NCBI GenBank assembly: GCA_964464925.1
Contig: CAYXLI010000002.1
Coordinates: 248,001 to 312,000 of the forward strand
From: CAYXLI01 sp964464925
GTDB lineage: Bacteria > Acidobacteriota > Terriglobia > Bryobacterales > Bryobacteraceae
Length of the DNA: 64,000 nucleotides
Direction: 5' to 3'
In this document: positions 34,424 through 43,338 of the stretch, one piece after another
How positions within the stretch are numbered: position 1 is the stretch's first letter
How the letters are laid out: the number at the start of each line of letters is the position of its first letter
The notes under the pieces: model-generated
Seen by the model: the letters and a program-made list of their open reading frames with translations, nothing else
Database searches by the model: none
Told to the model about the DNA's origin: nothing
Made by a program: the position numbers and the translations under genes

Positions 34424-35182
34424 TCACAGCTCGACGCGATCCATTGCCAGAAACTCAAGAATGTGTGGATGGTCCGACTTTTCCATCTCCGCGACAGGAC
34501 CAAAGTAGATTACTCTGCCTTCGAAAAGAAACACCACCCGGTCCGCCACCTTGCGCATCAGGTCCAGATCATGGGTGACCACCACGGAGGTCAGCTTCGA
34601 GTGTTTCTTCAAGCGCAGCATCAGGTTGCCCATATGGTCGGACATGATCGGGTCCACCATGGTGGTCGGCTCGTCATAAAGCACGCACTCGGGCTCAGCG
34701 GCCAGCGCGCGGGCGATTGCGACGGCGCGGCGATACCCGGTTGAAAGGTCTCCGGGATACTTGTCCCTTGCGTCCTGCAGGTCCACGAGACTCAGCAGAC
34801 CATCGACGATTTCTTCCTTGTGCTGCTGGTCGAAATCGTCCCGTAACTCCAGGGAAAACTCGATGTTTTCGCCGATTGTCAAGGAATCGAAGAGCGCCCC
34901 GTTCTGGAAGACCATGGTGACCTTCTTACGGATCGACCTCATCTGGTCTTCGGTGTAGCCGGTAATGTCCTGGTGGGCGACGATCACCTGGCCGGAGTCC
35001 GCCTTCATGAATCCCATGATGTGCTGCAATGTCACAGACTTACCGACACCGCTCCGCCCGATGATGGCAACCGTCTCACCGCCGTCGACGTAAAAATTCG
35101 AATCGACTAAAACGGGTTTATCGAACGTCTTATACACGTGCCGGAATTCTATGTAGTGCGGAAACTGCTCGTTAGGTTGCAT
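34424..35182 (-). CDS. ABC transporter ATPase, MlaF/Ttg2A-like (252 aa)
   Basis: ATP-binding subunit of a Mla/Mce-type phospholipid transporter by overall similarity. Walker A is GRSGVGKS (42-49), Q-loop VFQNGALFDSLT, Walker B CVLYDEPTTMVDP (166-178), H-loop VVTHDL. The signature reads LSTGYRRAVAIARAL, with Thr-Gly-Tyr instead of the common LSGGM/Q. No permease, MCE or MlaA gene is adjacent, so the partners are elsewhere. Its start overlaps the end of mobA by 11 nt, so the two are translated together. Confidence 0.87.
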   Translation of the reverse strand: MQPNEQFPHYIEFRHVYKTFDKPVLVDSNFYVDGGETVAIIGRSGVGKSVTLQHIMGFMKADSGQVIVAHQDITGYTEDQMRSIRKKVTMVFQNGALFDSLTIGENIEFSLELRDDFDQQHKEEIVDGLLSLVDLQDARDKYPGDLSTGYRRAVAIARALAAEPECVLYDEPTTMVDPIMSDHMGNLMLRLKKHSKLTSVVVTHDLDLMRKVADRVVFLFEGRVIYFGPVAEMEKSDHPHILEFLAMDRVEL

Positions 35183-35723
35183 GTGTAGTTTCCAGGTAGG
35201 CCGCCCAGTCCTCTGGAGTGTTGATGTTGCGGAACGGCTCTGCGTCGGGAAAATCCAGGAACTCGTGTCTGGTCAAACGGATGGCCTGCCTAAGCCCGTG
35301 GACCTCGTTGGCGGCGGCATCGCTGAACGCGGGGATTGCCTGCCGGTTGTATGCGGCGCAAAGCGGATGCTCGCGGCCATCGGGCGTACGCGGAATTATG
35401 CAATGCGCGCCGGTTCGCAAAATCGCGGCGCAAAGGGTGCGGAGCACCGCAGGTGTAACGCAGGGCATATCGCAGGCGACCACCAGATTCCACTCGGCAC
35501 GCGAAGCAGTCAGGGCGGTCAGAATGCCGCCGACCGGCCCGAACCCGGGGTATAGGTCGGGAATGCCTCCGGGGCCGCCAACAAGCTGAACATCGGGAGT
35601 GACCTGTTGAAGAACCTGAACGATATGATCCAGCAGTACCCCGCCGCCAAGTGGCAGCAGGGACTTGTCTTTCCCCATGCGGGCGCTACGGCCTCCGGTC
35701 AACACGAAGCCCGCACATTGCAT
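35172..35723 (-). CDS. mobA: Molybdenum cofactor guanylyltransferase (183 aa)
   Basis: Transfers GMP to molybdenum cofactor to give the MGD form used by DMSO-reductase-family enzymes. N-terminal FVLTGGRSARMGKDKSLLPLGG is the GTP-binding P-loop-like motif (GxGxRxGxxK), then PGFGPVGGILTAL and VVACDMPCVTP with the metal-binding Asp. C-terminal NINTPEDW is typical of MobA. Length is normal. The YdeP-type oxidoreductase at 25584 would need this product. It overlaps the ABC ATPase gene that follows. Confidence 0.92.
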   Translation of the reverse strand: MQCAGFVLTGGRSARMGKDKSLLPLGGGVLLDHIVQVLQQVTPDVQLVGGPGGIPDLYPGFGPVGGILTALTASRAEWNLVVACDMPCVTPAVLRTLCAAILRTGAHCIIPRTPDGREHPLCAAYNRQAIPAFSDAAANEVHGLRQAIRLTRHEFLDFPDAEPFRNINTPEDWAAYLETTHAT

Positions 35724-35804
35724 GAGAGAATGATAGCATTCGCCTCGTTTCCCGCCTCGGGCACGCGAATGAATTGCGCAACTTCCGGTGCTTGTAAGGG
35801 TATA

Positions 35805-36599
35805 ATGATTGAAAACAAAGTGACGCGTCTTTGTTTTAGGAATCGGACGGTGTTCTTGTGCGCCGCGCTAGCGGCTGTAACCGGCGTGTGCGCCGAAGCA
35901 GCCGGGAGCACAGTGAAGCGGGCTACCAGTGTGGTACGAGCAGACACACGCACCGGCCGGCTCGTCCGCACGGTGGTTGTTCCCCCGAAGCCCGTCGCGC
36001 TCAAGATCGTTCAACCGCTGCCCGTGATCGAGACTTCTGCGGAACCGCCGGCTGCTTTGCCTGCCAATATCGATCCCGGTATTTCCCAACTGGTTGAGGA
36101 GACCGCCTCGAAGTATCACGTCGATCCGCTCCTGGTGCATTCGGTGATTCAGGTGGAGAGCAACTACAATCAGTACGCGATGTCGAACAAAGGCGCGCAG
36201 GGACTGATGCAGCTGATTCCGTCTACGGCCCGCCGGTTTGGCGTGAGAAACGTATTCGATGCGAAAGAGAATATCGAGGGCGGTGTTCGCTATCTGCAAT
36301 ATCTGAACACGCTCTTTCCCGATGACGTTCGCAAGACCCTGGCTGCCTACAATGCCGGAGAGGGCGCCGTTGTTCGGTACAACAACATCCCTCCTTATCC
36401 GGAGACCGAGCAATACGTTTACAAGGTCGGCGAGAGGTACGGGAAGGCGCTTCGTGCGGCGCGCCAGAAGGCCGCGGCCGCTGCCCCGAAACCCGCTCCG
36501 GAAAAGATAGCGGAAGAGCGCCACAATCCCGTGGAGCAGTTTATGGATGCGGATGGCCGCCTGCATGTGGTCACGCGCTCCTTGGCGGATACTCCGTAA
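35805..36599 (+). CDS. Lytic transglycosylase, SLT domain (264 aa)
   Basis: Cleaves peptidoglycan glycan strands to 1,6-anhydro products. A membrane/signal segment (TVFLCAALAAVTGVCAEA) and a Val/Pro-rich spacer precede the SLT fold (about 90-230): catalytic E118 in VIQVESNYNQYAMS, then NKGAQGLMQLIPSTARRFGV and AAYNAGEGAV, YVYKV. The frame stays open upstream, but the ATG at 35805 has AAGGG 6 nt ahead and precedes the signal peptide. The amidase gene follows after only 6 nt, giving a cell-wall hydrolase pair. Confidence 0.9.
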   Translation: MIENKVTRLCFRNRTVFLCAALAAVTGVCAEAAGSTVKRATSVVRADTRTGRLVRTVVVPPKPVALKIVQPLPVIETSAEPPAALPANIDPGISQLVEETASKYHVDPLLVHSVIQVESNYNQYAMSNKGAQGLMQLIPSTARRFGVRNVFDAKENIEGGVRYLQYLNTLFPDDVRKTLAAYNAGEGAVVRYNNIPPYPETEQYVYKVGERYGKALRAARQKAAAAAPKPAPEKIAEERHNPVEQFMDADGRLHVVTRSLADTP

Positions 36600-36605
36600 T
36601 CCGTT

Positions 36606-38081
36606 ATGTCGCTTCGCAACACAGCCCGGCTAGGAGTTGTCGCAGCGACGTTGTTTTCCATCTGCTCGGCAGGCGTGATGCGGAACGCGGTCACGGCGGT
36701 TCGCTTCTGGTCCTTAACCGATACGACGCGCGTCGTGGTAGAGACCACGGGGGATTTCGAGCTGCATTCCGATCGCGTGCCGAATCCGGATCGTCTCTTC
36801 TTCGATCTGAAAGGCGCCACGCTGAAGATCGGCGGCAAGGGCCAGCACACGATCAACGTCGCGGATCATCTGCTGAAACAGATTCGCGTGGCTGAAACCC
36901 AGCCGGGAACCACCCGCGTCGTCTTCGACCTTGAAGCGAACGTCGAGTTCACTGCCTCGCAGCTTTCGAATCCGAGCCGCCTGATCATCGAACTTCGCTC
37001 CGCATCGGACAACCCGGCGCCGCTGACACCGAGCGTCACGGGCGTCCAGAAGCTGGATTCCGTTCCCGGCGAGGTCTTGCCGGAACCGAAGCCGGCATTG
37101 GCGGTCGACGCGAAGCCCGCAGCGAAATCGCCGGTCACCGTCGCCGCTCCTGTGCTGACGGCCGCCCGCTCCCGTGTGGATGCGCTTCCGGATCCGACAC
37201 TATCGGCGGACAAGGCGATTCAATCGATGCCGGTGGCCACGGTGCCGGCGCCCAAGGTGAATACGGCGAAGCCGGGCGGCAAAGTTCCGGAGCCGTCCAA
37301 GGCCGTCGAGAAAGCGCTCGCGGCCAAGTTGCCAAAGAGCGGCGATCCGGCGCTGACCCGCGTGCTCGGGCTGAAAATCGGACGGATCGTCCTGGATGCC
37401 GGCCATGGCGGTCACGATACGGGCACGATCGGCCCGACGGGTCTGACGGAGAAAGAACTCGTCCTTGACGTCACGAAGCGACTGGGGGCCCTGATCGAGA
37501 ACCGGATGGGGAGTGAGGTCATCTATACACGCTCGGACGACACGTTCATCCCGCTCGAACATCGCACTGCGATTGCCAATGAGCACAAGGCCGACCTGTT
37601 TCTTTCCGTGCACGCCAACTCCTCGCCTGTCAAAGTGTCCTCCGGCGTCGAGACTTATTACTTGAACTTCACGACCAGCAAGAGCGCTTTGGAGGTAGCC
37701 GCCCGTGAGAACGCCACCTCCACCAATACGGTGTATGACCTGAAGGACCTCTTGCAGAAGATTGCGCTGAAGGACAAGGTAGAGGAGTCCCGGGAGTTCG
37801 CCGCGCGCGTGCAGACATCGCTCTTCTCGTTTTCTGCCAAGGGCAATTCGCACGCGAAAGATCGCGGCGTGAAGAAGGCACCGTTCGTGGTTCTGATCGG
37901 CGCGTCGATGCCTTCCGTGTTAGCGGAAATTGGATTTATCAGCAATCCGCGGGATGAGTCGGCTATGCGAAGGCCGGAGTACCGGCAAAAGTTAGCGGAG
38001 GCACTTTATAAGGGTCTTTCGCAGTATGCGGGTACGCTGAGCCACTTCCAGGTGGCGGCCGCCGGCTCTCCGAAGAAGTAG
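36606..38081 (+). CDS. N-acetylmuramoyl-L-alanine amidase with AMIN domain (491 aa)
   Basis: AmiC-type zinc amidase that cuts the peptide from muramic acid. Order: signal segment (1-30), AMIN domain (about 30-132, VRFWSLTDTTRVVVETTGDF to LSNPSRLIIELR), Pro/Lys/Ala linker (135-250), catalytic Amidase_3 (258-470). Zn ligands are H267 (VLDAGHGGHD), the Glu of LTEKELVLDV and H336 (SVHANSS), with the catalytic Glu in SVLAEIGFISN. The AMIN domain targets such enzymes to septal peptidoglycan. Coupled to the lytic transglycosylase gene before it. Confidence 0.92.
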   Translation: MSLRNTARLGVVAATLFSICSAGVMRNAVTAVRFWSLTDTTRVVVETTGDFELHSDRVPNPDRLFFDLKGATLKIGGKGQHTINVADHLLKQIRVAETQPGTTRVVFDLEANVEFTASQLSNPSRLIIELRSASDNPAPLTPSVTGVQKLDSVPGEVLPEPKPALAVDAKPAAKSPVTVAAPVLTAARSRVDALPDPTLSADKAIQSMPVATVPAPKVNTAKPGGKVPEPSKAVEKALAAKLPKSGDPALTRVLGLKIGRIVLDAGHGGHDTGTIGPTGLTEKELVLDVTKRLGALIENRMGSEVIYTRSDDTFIPLEHRTAIANEHKADLFLSVHANSSPVKVSSGVETYYLNFTTSKSALEVAARENATSTNTVYDLKDLLQKIALKDKVEESREFAARVQTSLFSFSAKGNSHAKDRGVKKAPFVVLIGASMPSVLAEIGFISNPRDESAMRRPEYRQKLAEALYKGLSQYAGTLSHFQVAAAGSPKK

Positions 38082-38104
38082 ACGAGCCCGTCTATTGCCC
38101 AGGT

Positions 38105-39115
38105 CTACTGATGGATAGACAGGGCACCGACTTCGCAAGACGAATACACGACACGGTTCCGGCCTTCCCGCTTTGCCCGGTAGAGCGCCGCGTCGGCGAC
38201 GGCAATGAGCCGCTCGGCAGGAATGGTGCCCGGATCTCCGCAGAAACTGGTGCATCCGAAGCTGGCACTCAGTTTGATGCCGACTCCGCCGAATTCCAGT
38301 TCGCTGCGGCTAATCTCCGCACGCATTCGCTCGGCGTGATGTTCCGTGTCGGCTTCACCGCAGCCCGGCAGGACGATGAGGAATTCTTCGCCGCCATAAC
38401 GGCCGATCGCATCGTACGAACGCATGGCATGCTGCATCCGCTGTGCCGATTCTTTTAATGCAAAGTCGCCCGCAAGATGCCCATAGGTATCGTTGATGGA
38501 TTTGAAATGGTCCAGGTCTGCCAGCACCACGCCGACAGGAACATGCTCCCGCCCGCTCCGAATCATTTCGCGGGATAGAATTTCGAGAACCGAAGACCGG
38601 TTCCAAAGTTGCGTCAGGTAATCGTGCGTGGCCTGCTGCCGCAGTGCCTCCCTGGTATCTAGCAACTGCGCCTGCAGATCTACGATGCGCGTGCCCGCGC
38701 GTAGCCGGACCTTCAGTTCGTGCTGATCAAAAGGCTTGGTCAGGTAGTCGTCCGCGCCGGAGTCCATCCCGGCCACGACATCTTCCTTCAGGCTCTTCGA
38801 CGTGAGCAGCAGGATGTAGGTGTAAGGCTCTTTGGCCTTCTGACGCACCTGCCGGCAAACTTCGGGACCCGTCAGCCCCGGCATCATCCAATCGAGAATC
38901 GCCAAGGCTGGCGCATCGTCTTGTTCTAATATGTGCCAGGCTTCTGCCCCGTCGCATGCTACGCAGACGTCGTAGCCCCATCCCTTGAGAGTGGCCTCAA
39001 GAAGATGACGAGAAACAAGGCTATCATCCGCGATCAGTACTCGCATACCAGCTGTGACCCTCTGTCCGCCCTTGTTGGCAGAATGCTTCATTTTAGCCCA
39101 GACTCTCTTATTCAT
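38105..39115 (-). CDS. Response regulator with diguanylate cyclase output (336 aa)
   Basis: PleD/WspR-like protein making c-di-GMP. The REC domain has the acidic pair AD-D (29-31), phospho-acceptor D75 (LAILDWMMPG) and a conserved KP (128-129). The GGDEF domain carries an intact GGEEF (241-245), so it should be active. The I-site RSYD (232-235) sits five residues upstream as needed for product inhibition. Start is uncertain: ATGs at residues 1, 9 and 24 are possible and the REC domain starts at MRVLIADDS (39046). Its sensor kinase is not adjacent. Confidence 0.92.
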   Translation of the reverse strand: MNKRVWAKMKHSANKGGQRVTAGMRVLIADDSLVSRHLLEATLKGWGYDVCVACDGAEAWHILEQDDAPALAILDWMMPGLTGPEVCRQVRQKAKEPYTYILLLTSKSLKEDVVAGMDSGADDYLTKPFDQHELKVRLRAGTRIVDLQAQLLDTREALRQQATHDYLTQLWNRSSVLEILSREMIRSGREHVPVGVVLADLDHFKSINDTYGHLAGDFALKESAQRMQHAMRSYDAIGRYGGEEFLIVLPGCGEADTEHHAERMRAEISRSELEFGGVGIKLSASFGCTSFCGDPGTIPAERLIAVADAALYRAKREGRNRVVYSSCEVGALSIHQ

Positions 39116-39475
39116 ATCGACGGTTTGTCCTTTTGGCTACACTCATTTGATGTAGTACAAAAGTCCCTCCATAGCCTATCTCTAGAATCTTTCCTGGGAA
39201 ATTTGCGGACAGGCACTAGGGGCGATTCGCTCCTGTGCCTACGGTTCCTCCCCATGGCGGGCATCCATCCTGCCCCTGGTTTTTCACGTCTCGCCCCAAA
39301 ACTCGCGGTACTTGCCCTGAGTTCCCGCCAACATTGTCGGATGAGGTTCAAGTGGGCTCCGGACAGCCGTCAGAGGTGGACATCGAGGTAAGGCGGTATC
39401 TTCGCGAACACGTGCTGAAGATTCCTTCCCAATTCCCACCGGCCGATATTCCCGGTATAAGGGGAAGGAGGACCA
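39116..39475. other. 360-bp intergenic region between diguanylate cyclase and LytS-type kinase
   Basis: Divergent promoter region. A hairpin at 39211-39240 has arms AGGCAC/GTGCCT with a further partly paired stem (GGGGCGA/TTCGCTCC). Plus-strand frames running through (for example from 39235) lack family features. No tRNA or riboswitch motif was recognised. Confidence 0.4.
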
Positions 39476-40609
39476 ATGGCGAAAAACCGCTGGGGCAAGA
39501 TTGCGACTGTGATTGGTCTATGGGCCGCATTCGGCACCTATTCCGCCTTACAGACGCATTACCGGAGCAGTTTCCGCCCGGAGCCATTCACGTGGGGACA
39601 CTCACTTTATATCGAGCTGACGTACGCGCTCAGCGGCGCCATTCTAACGCCGTTTATCTTTTTCACGGCGCAGCGGTTCCGTCTGGAGAGGAAGCCGCAT
39701 TGGCGGAATATCCTCATTCATATCCTGGCGGCAACGGTCTTCTCTTCGTCCGCCAAGATCTTGTGGGATGTGTTCGTGCAGCCGTCAAAAGGGTGGATTC
39801 GCGGTGGGTTCTCGGTCAACAAGCTGCTGCTGTCCATCGATGCGGGGTTTGATTACGGCGTCGGATTGTACTGGCTGGTCGTTCTGTTGCTTTATGCAGT
39901 GGAGTTCTATCAACGCTACGAGATAGGGTTGGTGAACGCGTCGCGGCTGCAGACGCAACTGGTTCAGGCTCAGCTCGATTCCTTGAAAATGCAGTTGCAT
40001 CCGCACTTTCTTTTCAACACCCTGCACACCATCTCCGCTCTCGTCCATGAGGATCCGGAAGCGGCCGAACGGATGATTGCACAGTTGAGCGAAATGCTCC
40101 GTTTTTCCCTCGACAATGCCGGCATGCACGAGGTGCAGCTGAGCGCTGAGCTGCACTTCCTGGATCTCTATCTCGCAATCGAGCAGATCCGTTACGCGGA
40201 GCGCCTGCGGGTGCAGTTCGATATCGATCCGCAGACACGGGACGCTTTGGTACCCAATCTCGTCTTACAACCATTAGTGGAAAATGCGATCCGCCATGGA
40301 ATCGCGCCGAAGATGGCAGGCGGCGAAATTTTCATCACGTCGGCGCGGCAGAATGGGAACCTGATCATCCGGATCGTCGACAATGGCGCCGGATTACATT
40401 CCGATGGTGTGACCGTCTGCAAAGCCGGCGTCGGGCTTTCGGCGACCAGGGGACGGCTGGAGCGCATGTACGGAAGCGCGCAAAGCCTGGTTCTGCGGGA
40501 TCTGGTCACCGGTGGTGTGGAGGCGCGCGTCGTCATGCCGTTTATTACGGAAGAGACGAGAGGTACGTATGGAAGGAACGGAGAGAATCAAGGCATTGAT
40601 CGTGGATGA
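39476..40609 (+). CDS. LytS/YehU-family sensor histidine kinase (377 aa)
   Basis: N-terminal half is a membrane sensor of about four helices (IATVIGLWAAFGTYSAL; YALSGAILTPFIFF; ILIHILAATVFSSSAKIL; GVGLYWLVVLLLYAVEF). A coiled coil (ASRLQTQLVQAQLDSL) leads to the His_kinase motif LHPHFLFNTLHTIS with phospho-H177, then the ATPase region (LVPNLVLQPLVENAIRHGI; VDNGAG; GVGLSATRGRLERMYG). Strong GGAGG before the ATG. Overlaps the response regulator gene by 41 nt, a classic two-component pair. Ligand unknown. Confidence 0.9.
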   Translation: MAKNRWGKIATVIGLWAAFGTYSALQTHYRSSFRPEPFTWGHSLYIELTYALSGAILTPFIFFTAQRFRLERKPHWRNILIHILAATVFSSSAKILWDVFVQPSKGWIRGGFSVNKLLLSIDAGFDYGVGLYWLVVLLLYAVEFYQRYEIGLVNASRLQTQLVQAQLDSLKMQLHPHFLFNTLHTISALVHEDPEAAERMIAQLSEMLRFSLDNAGMHEVQLSAELHFLDLYLAIEQIRYAERLRVQFDIDPQTRDALVPNLVLQPLVENAIRHGIAPKMAGGEIFITSARQNGNLIIRIVDNGAGLHSDGVTVCKAGVGLSATRGRLERMYGSAQSLVLRDLVTGGVEARVVMPFITEETRGTYGRNGENQGIDRG

Positions 40610-41348
40610 CGAGCCTCTCGCTCGAAAGCGAATGCAGAGGCTGTTGTCAGAGGAACCCGATTTCCAACTGGTGGGCCAGTGCGCCAACGGCGATGAGGCC
40701 GCCGGCTTCCTAGCCGCCAATTCCACTGACGTACTTTTCCTCGACGTGCAGATGCCCGGACTCGACGGATTCGGCGTAGTGGAAGCGGTTCCGCGGGATC
40801 GAATGCCGATCGTAGTGTTTGTCACCGCGTTTGACGAATATGCCTTGAAGGCATTTGAAGTACACGCGTTCGACTATCTCCTGAAGCCGTTCGATCGCAA
40901 GCGATTCGCGGATACGCTGGACCGGGTTCGCGCGCAGGTGGGCCGCGTGCGCAGCGGCGATGTAAATCAAAAATTGGCCGCCTTGATTCAGGATCTGCAG
41001 ACGCGGCGGCGAACCACGGACCGGATCGCCGTCCGTTCCAACGGCCACGTCGTCATCGTGAAAGCGGACGAAGTGGATTGGATCGAGGCCGCGGACAACT
41101 ATGTTTGCCTGCACTGCGGCACGGACAATCACCTGCTCCGCGAGACGATGAACGCGATTGAAGGCCGCCTGGACCGGGACAAATTCCTTCGCATCCACCG
41201 TTCCACCATCGTGAATCTCGACCGCATAAAAGAACTGCAGCCCTGGTTCCGCGGCGACTACCTGGTTGTGCTGCGGGACGGCACGCAACTGACATTAAGC
41301 CGCAGTTATCGCGAGAAGTTGCAGAACACGCCGCTCCACGGTTTTTAG
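40569..41348 (+). CDS. LytTR-type response regulator (259 aa)
   Basis: Partner of the kinase before it. REC domain with D13/D14, phospho-acceptor D59 (LFLDVQMPGLDGF), Thr (VFVTAFDEYA) and K (YLLKPFD). C-terminal LytTR DNA-binding domain (about 150-255): RIAVRSNGHVVIVKADEVDWIEAADNYVCLHCG, FLRIHRSTIVNLDRIKEL, LTLSRSYREKL. The frame is open further upstream, but the ATG at 40569 begins the REC domain. Targets unknown; none obvious among neighbours. Confidence 0.93.
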   Translation: MEGTERIKALIVDDEPLARKRMQRLLSEEPDFQLVGQCANGDEAAGFLAANSTDVLFLDVQMPGLDGFGVVEAVPRDRMPIVVFVTAFDEYALKAFEVHAFDYLLKPFDRKRFADTLDRVRAQVGRVRSGDVNQKLAALIQDLQTRRRTTDRIAVRSNGHVVIVKADEVDWIEAADNYVCLHCGTDNHLLRETMNAIEGRLDRDKFLRIHRSTIVNLDRIKELQPWFRGDYLVVLRDGTQLTLSRSYREKLQNTPLHGF

Positions 41349-41380
41349 CGCCTTTCCGATCGCGCCGCGGCGGCTGCACC

Positions 41381-42409
41381 CTACTGAATTTGGACGAGGC
41401 GGCTGGGTGGATCAGCAACCTGGCTCGGGCTCTTGATGGTCTGCTCGCCGCGCCAGAAATCAAAATACGAAATCTGGTGCACGCAGGATACGGTGCAGAA
41501 AGGAGCGCAGGACTTCTCGGTAATATACTCCCGGCGGATGTCGTCTATCGTGTACTCAGCCAGCGGCTTGCCGGGATAGCCCCGCTGCTGCGAGCAGTAA
41601 TGCACCAGGCCGTCTTCACAGATGTACAGATAGCGGGATCCCGCGCGGCATCGCCAGTTGTGCGGCCTGCCCCAGGCAATATCGTCCTGGAAGTAGTTCA
41701 CCTGTGCGTAGTTGGACTTCTCGAGTTGCTTCAAGGCGAGGAAGACTTCGCGCTCCTTTTCGCCCAGGGGCCGGAGCTGGCCATCGCCGTCGTGAATGAT
41801 TCCTACCGTCGAGGTGAAGCCCAGCTCAATCGACCGCTTGCCGACAACCAGGGCATCTTCCGGATTCTGAATTCCCCCACCCAGCACGGAGTTTATGTTT
41901 ACGTGGAAGAGCGCGTGCTCGGCCAGGAGTTGGAGCTTTTTATCCAACACCTTAAGGCTCTTCTTCGAGACCTCGTCCGGCATTACGTTGTCGATGCTGA
42001 TCTGCATGTGATCGAGGCCGGCGCGGTTGAGGCGCTGGATCCGGTCAGCCGTCAGCAAATAGCCGTTTGTGATCATGCCGGCGATCATCCCGTGGCTGCG
42101 GACGTGAGCGATCAATTCGTCCAGATCGGGATGGAGGATCGGTTCCCCGCCGCTCATAGTAACCACGGCGGTTCCCAACGCAGCCAAGCGATCCAACCGT
42201 TGCTTGATGATCTCCTTGTCTACGGGCTTCGAGAAATCATCGTACTCGTTACAGTACGTGCAGGAGAGGTTACAGCGGCGGATGGGAATCAGATGCACCA
42301 GGATCGGGTGATCCTTATGCATCGCACCCTTGAGAATCATTGAGATTTCGCGCGCACGCCGGCTCAGTTTGCTGAGACGCTTGCGGACGCGGAAGGAGGT
42401 CTCCGCCAT
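41381..42409 (-). CDS. Radical SAM protein with C-terminal Cys-rich (SPASM-like) region (342 aa)
   Basis: The radical SAM motif is C46-x3-C50-x2-C53 (IRRCNLSCTYCNEYDDF), with VTMSGGEPILHPDL (GGE) next. The C-terminal part has CRAGSRYLYICEDGLVHYC and CAPFCTVSCVH, cysteines placed as in SPASM/twitch domains that bind extra Fe-S clusters. A basic N-terminal helix (RVRKRLSKLSRRAREI) precedes the barrel. No precursor-peptide gene is seen next to it. Neighbour on the same strand is a LolA-like protein 89 nt upstream. Substrate unknown. Confidence 0.83.
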   Translation of the reverse strand: MAETSFRVRKRLSKLSRRAREISMILKGAMHKDHPILVHLIPIRRCNLSCTYCNEYDDFSKPVDKEIIKQRLDRLAALGTAVVTMSGGEPILHPDLDELIAHVRSHGMIAGMITNGYLLTADRIQRLNRAGLDHMQISIDNVMPDEVSKKSLKVLDKKLQLLAEHALFHVNINSVLGGGIQNPEDALVVGKRSIELGFTSTVGIIHDGDGQLRPLGEKEREVFLALKQLEKSNYAQVNYFQDDIAWGRPHNWRCRAGSRYLYICEDGLVHYCSQQRGYPGKPLAEYTIDDIRREYITEKSCAPFCTVSCVHQISYFDFWRGEQTIKSPSQVADPPSRLVQIQ

Positions 42410-42498
42410 AAAAGAATACAGCCCCTATTCTAACCAGAACTTAGGAGTCATGTCTCGCGATATAGCGGAAAAGCGTTACATTGCGGCTCGAACGGTAT

Positions 42499-43287
42499 CT
42501 ACTCCGGTTTCTTCGGTTCCTTCTGCTTGTCGTCAGCCTCGCCGCCGAAGGTGATCTTCACGTCAGACTTGAACTGCTTGTAGTCTTCATACTTCACTGA
42601 TTGGCGCACCCTGGGCGACTGACCATCCTTGAAATGCAGCGTGCTGTTGGCGATTGTATACGTCGGGAACCAGTACTTGCCGTCGATCTGCTCGCGGTAA
42701 GTCTCGAACTTCGGGAACTGCTGGTCCGTACCCTTTTTCAGGAGGCCGTTAGAACGGCCGTAAGTCTTTACGATTTGAAGGTCTTGATCGTCAACCCAGA
42801 TCTCTCCGGTGAAGTAGCGCTTCCCTGCCTCCATTGTTTTCGGCTTCACCGCGAACACGAAACAGGAGATTTCATCAGCGTTATCACGGCCGAGATAACG
42901 GACGCTATAGTTACTGATCTCTTTTGCCGTTAGCACAAACGGGAGAACATCGCGGATATCCTTTTCGTCTTCCGGGGACATGAGAATCAGCCGGAGGGTC
43001 GGGGCGGGCGCCCGGACGACACGCTCGGTGCGTCTCCCTTCGGGCGTGAAGATAATATCTGAGACCAGGTCGAAGCGGCCGCCGGGGGCGCCTCCCTCGT
43101 CATATTCCTGAAGTTTCACGGTTTGCCGGTAGGTGTAGTTGCCTCGGGCGGTGGCGAACTCCGACTCCTTGTCAGCGAACTTTTGGATGATGTTTTCGAT
43201 TTCGGCCGGGCTGGGATCGGGTTTTTGGGTCGCCCCAAACACGGCCAAGCCAGAGAGGAACAGGAGAGCTACACTTCGGACGCGCAT
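42499..43287 (-). CDS. Secreted LolA-like/hypothetical protein (262 aa)
   Basis: Signal peptide (MRVRSVALLFLSGLAVFGATQ), then a single beta-rich domain: YTYRQTVKLQEYD, ERVVRAPAPTLRLILMSPED, YTGEIWVDDQDLQIVKTYGRSNG, DGKYWFPTYTIANSTLHF. This pattern (lipid-linked half barrel, 'outer membrane lipoprotein-sorting-like') is common in Acidobacteria. The frame opens 10 codons earlier, but the ATG at 43287 has GGAG 7 nt ahead. Function in envelope lipid or lipoprotein handling is only inference. Confidence 0.7.
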   Translation of the reverse strand: MRVRSVALLFLSGLAVFGATQKPDPSPAEIENIIQKFADKESEFATARGNYTYRQTVKLQEYDEGGAPGGRFDLVSDIIFTPEGRRTERVVRAPAPTLRLILMSPEDEKDIRDVLPFVLTAKEISNYSVRYLGRDNADEISCFVFAVKPKTMEAGKRYFTGEIWVDDQDLQIVKTYGRSNGLLKKGTDQQFPKFETYREQIDGKYWFPTYTIANSTLHFKDGQSPRVRQSVKYEDYKQFKSDVKITFGGEADDKQKEPKKPE

Positions 43288-43338
43288 GGCTACACTCCAA
43301 AGACGATGATCCGCCATGGGAGGTTGCGGCGCAAGGGC

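Noticed and set aside
35801..35806. Perfect TATAAT before the lytic transglycosylase gene
   Set aside because: It overlaps the ATG at 35805 and the nearest -35-like TTGCGC is 21 nt away. Using it would put transcription start inside the gene.
39235..39852. 205-codon plus-strand frame across the LytS-type kinase start
   Set aside because: It overlaps the well-supported kinase gene in another frame and has no family features.
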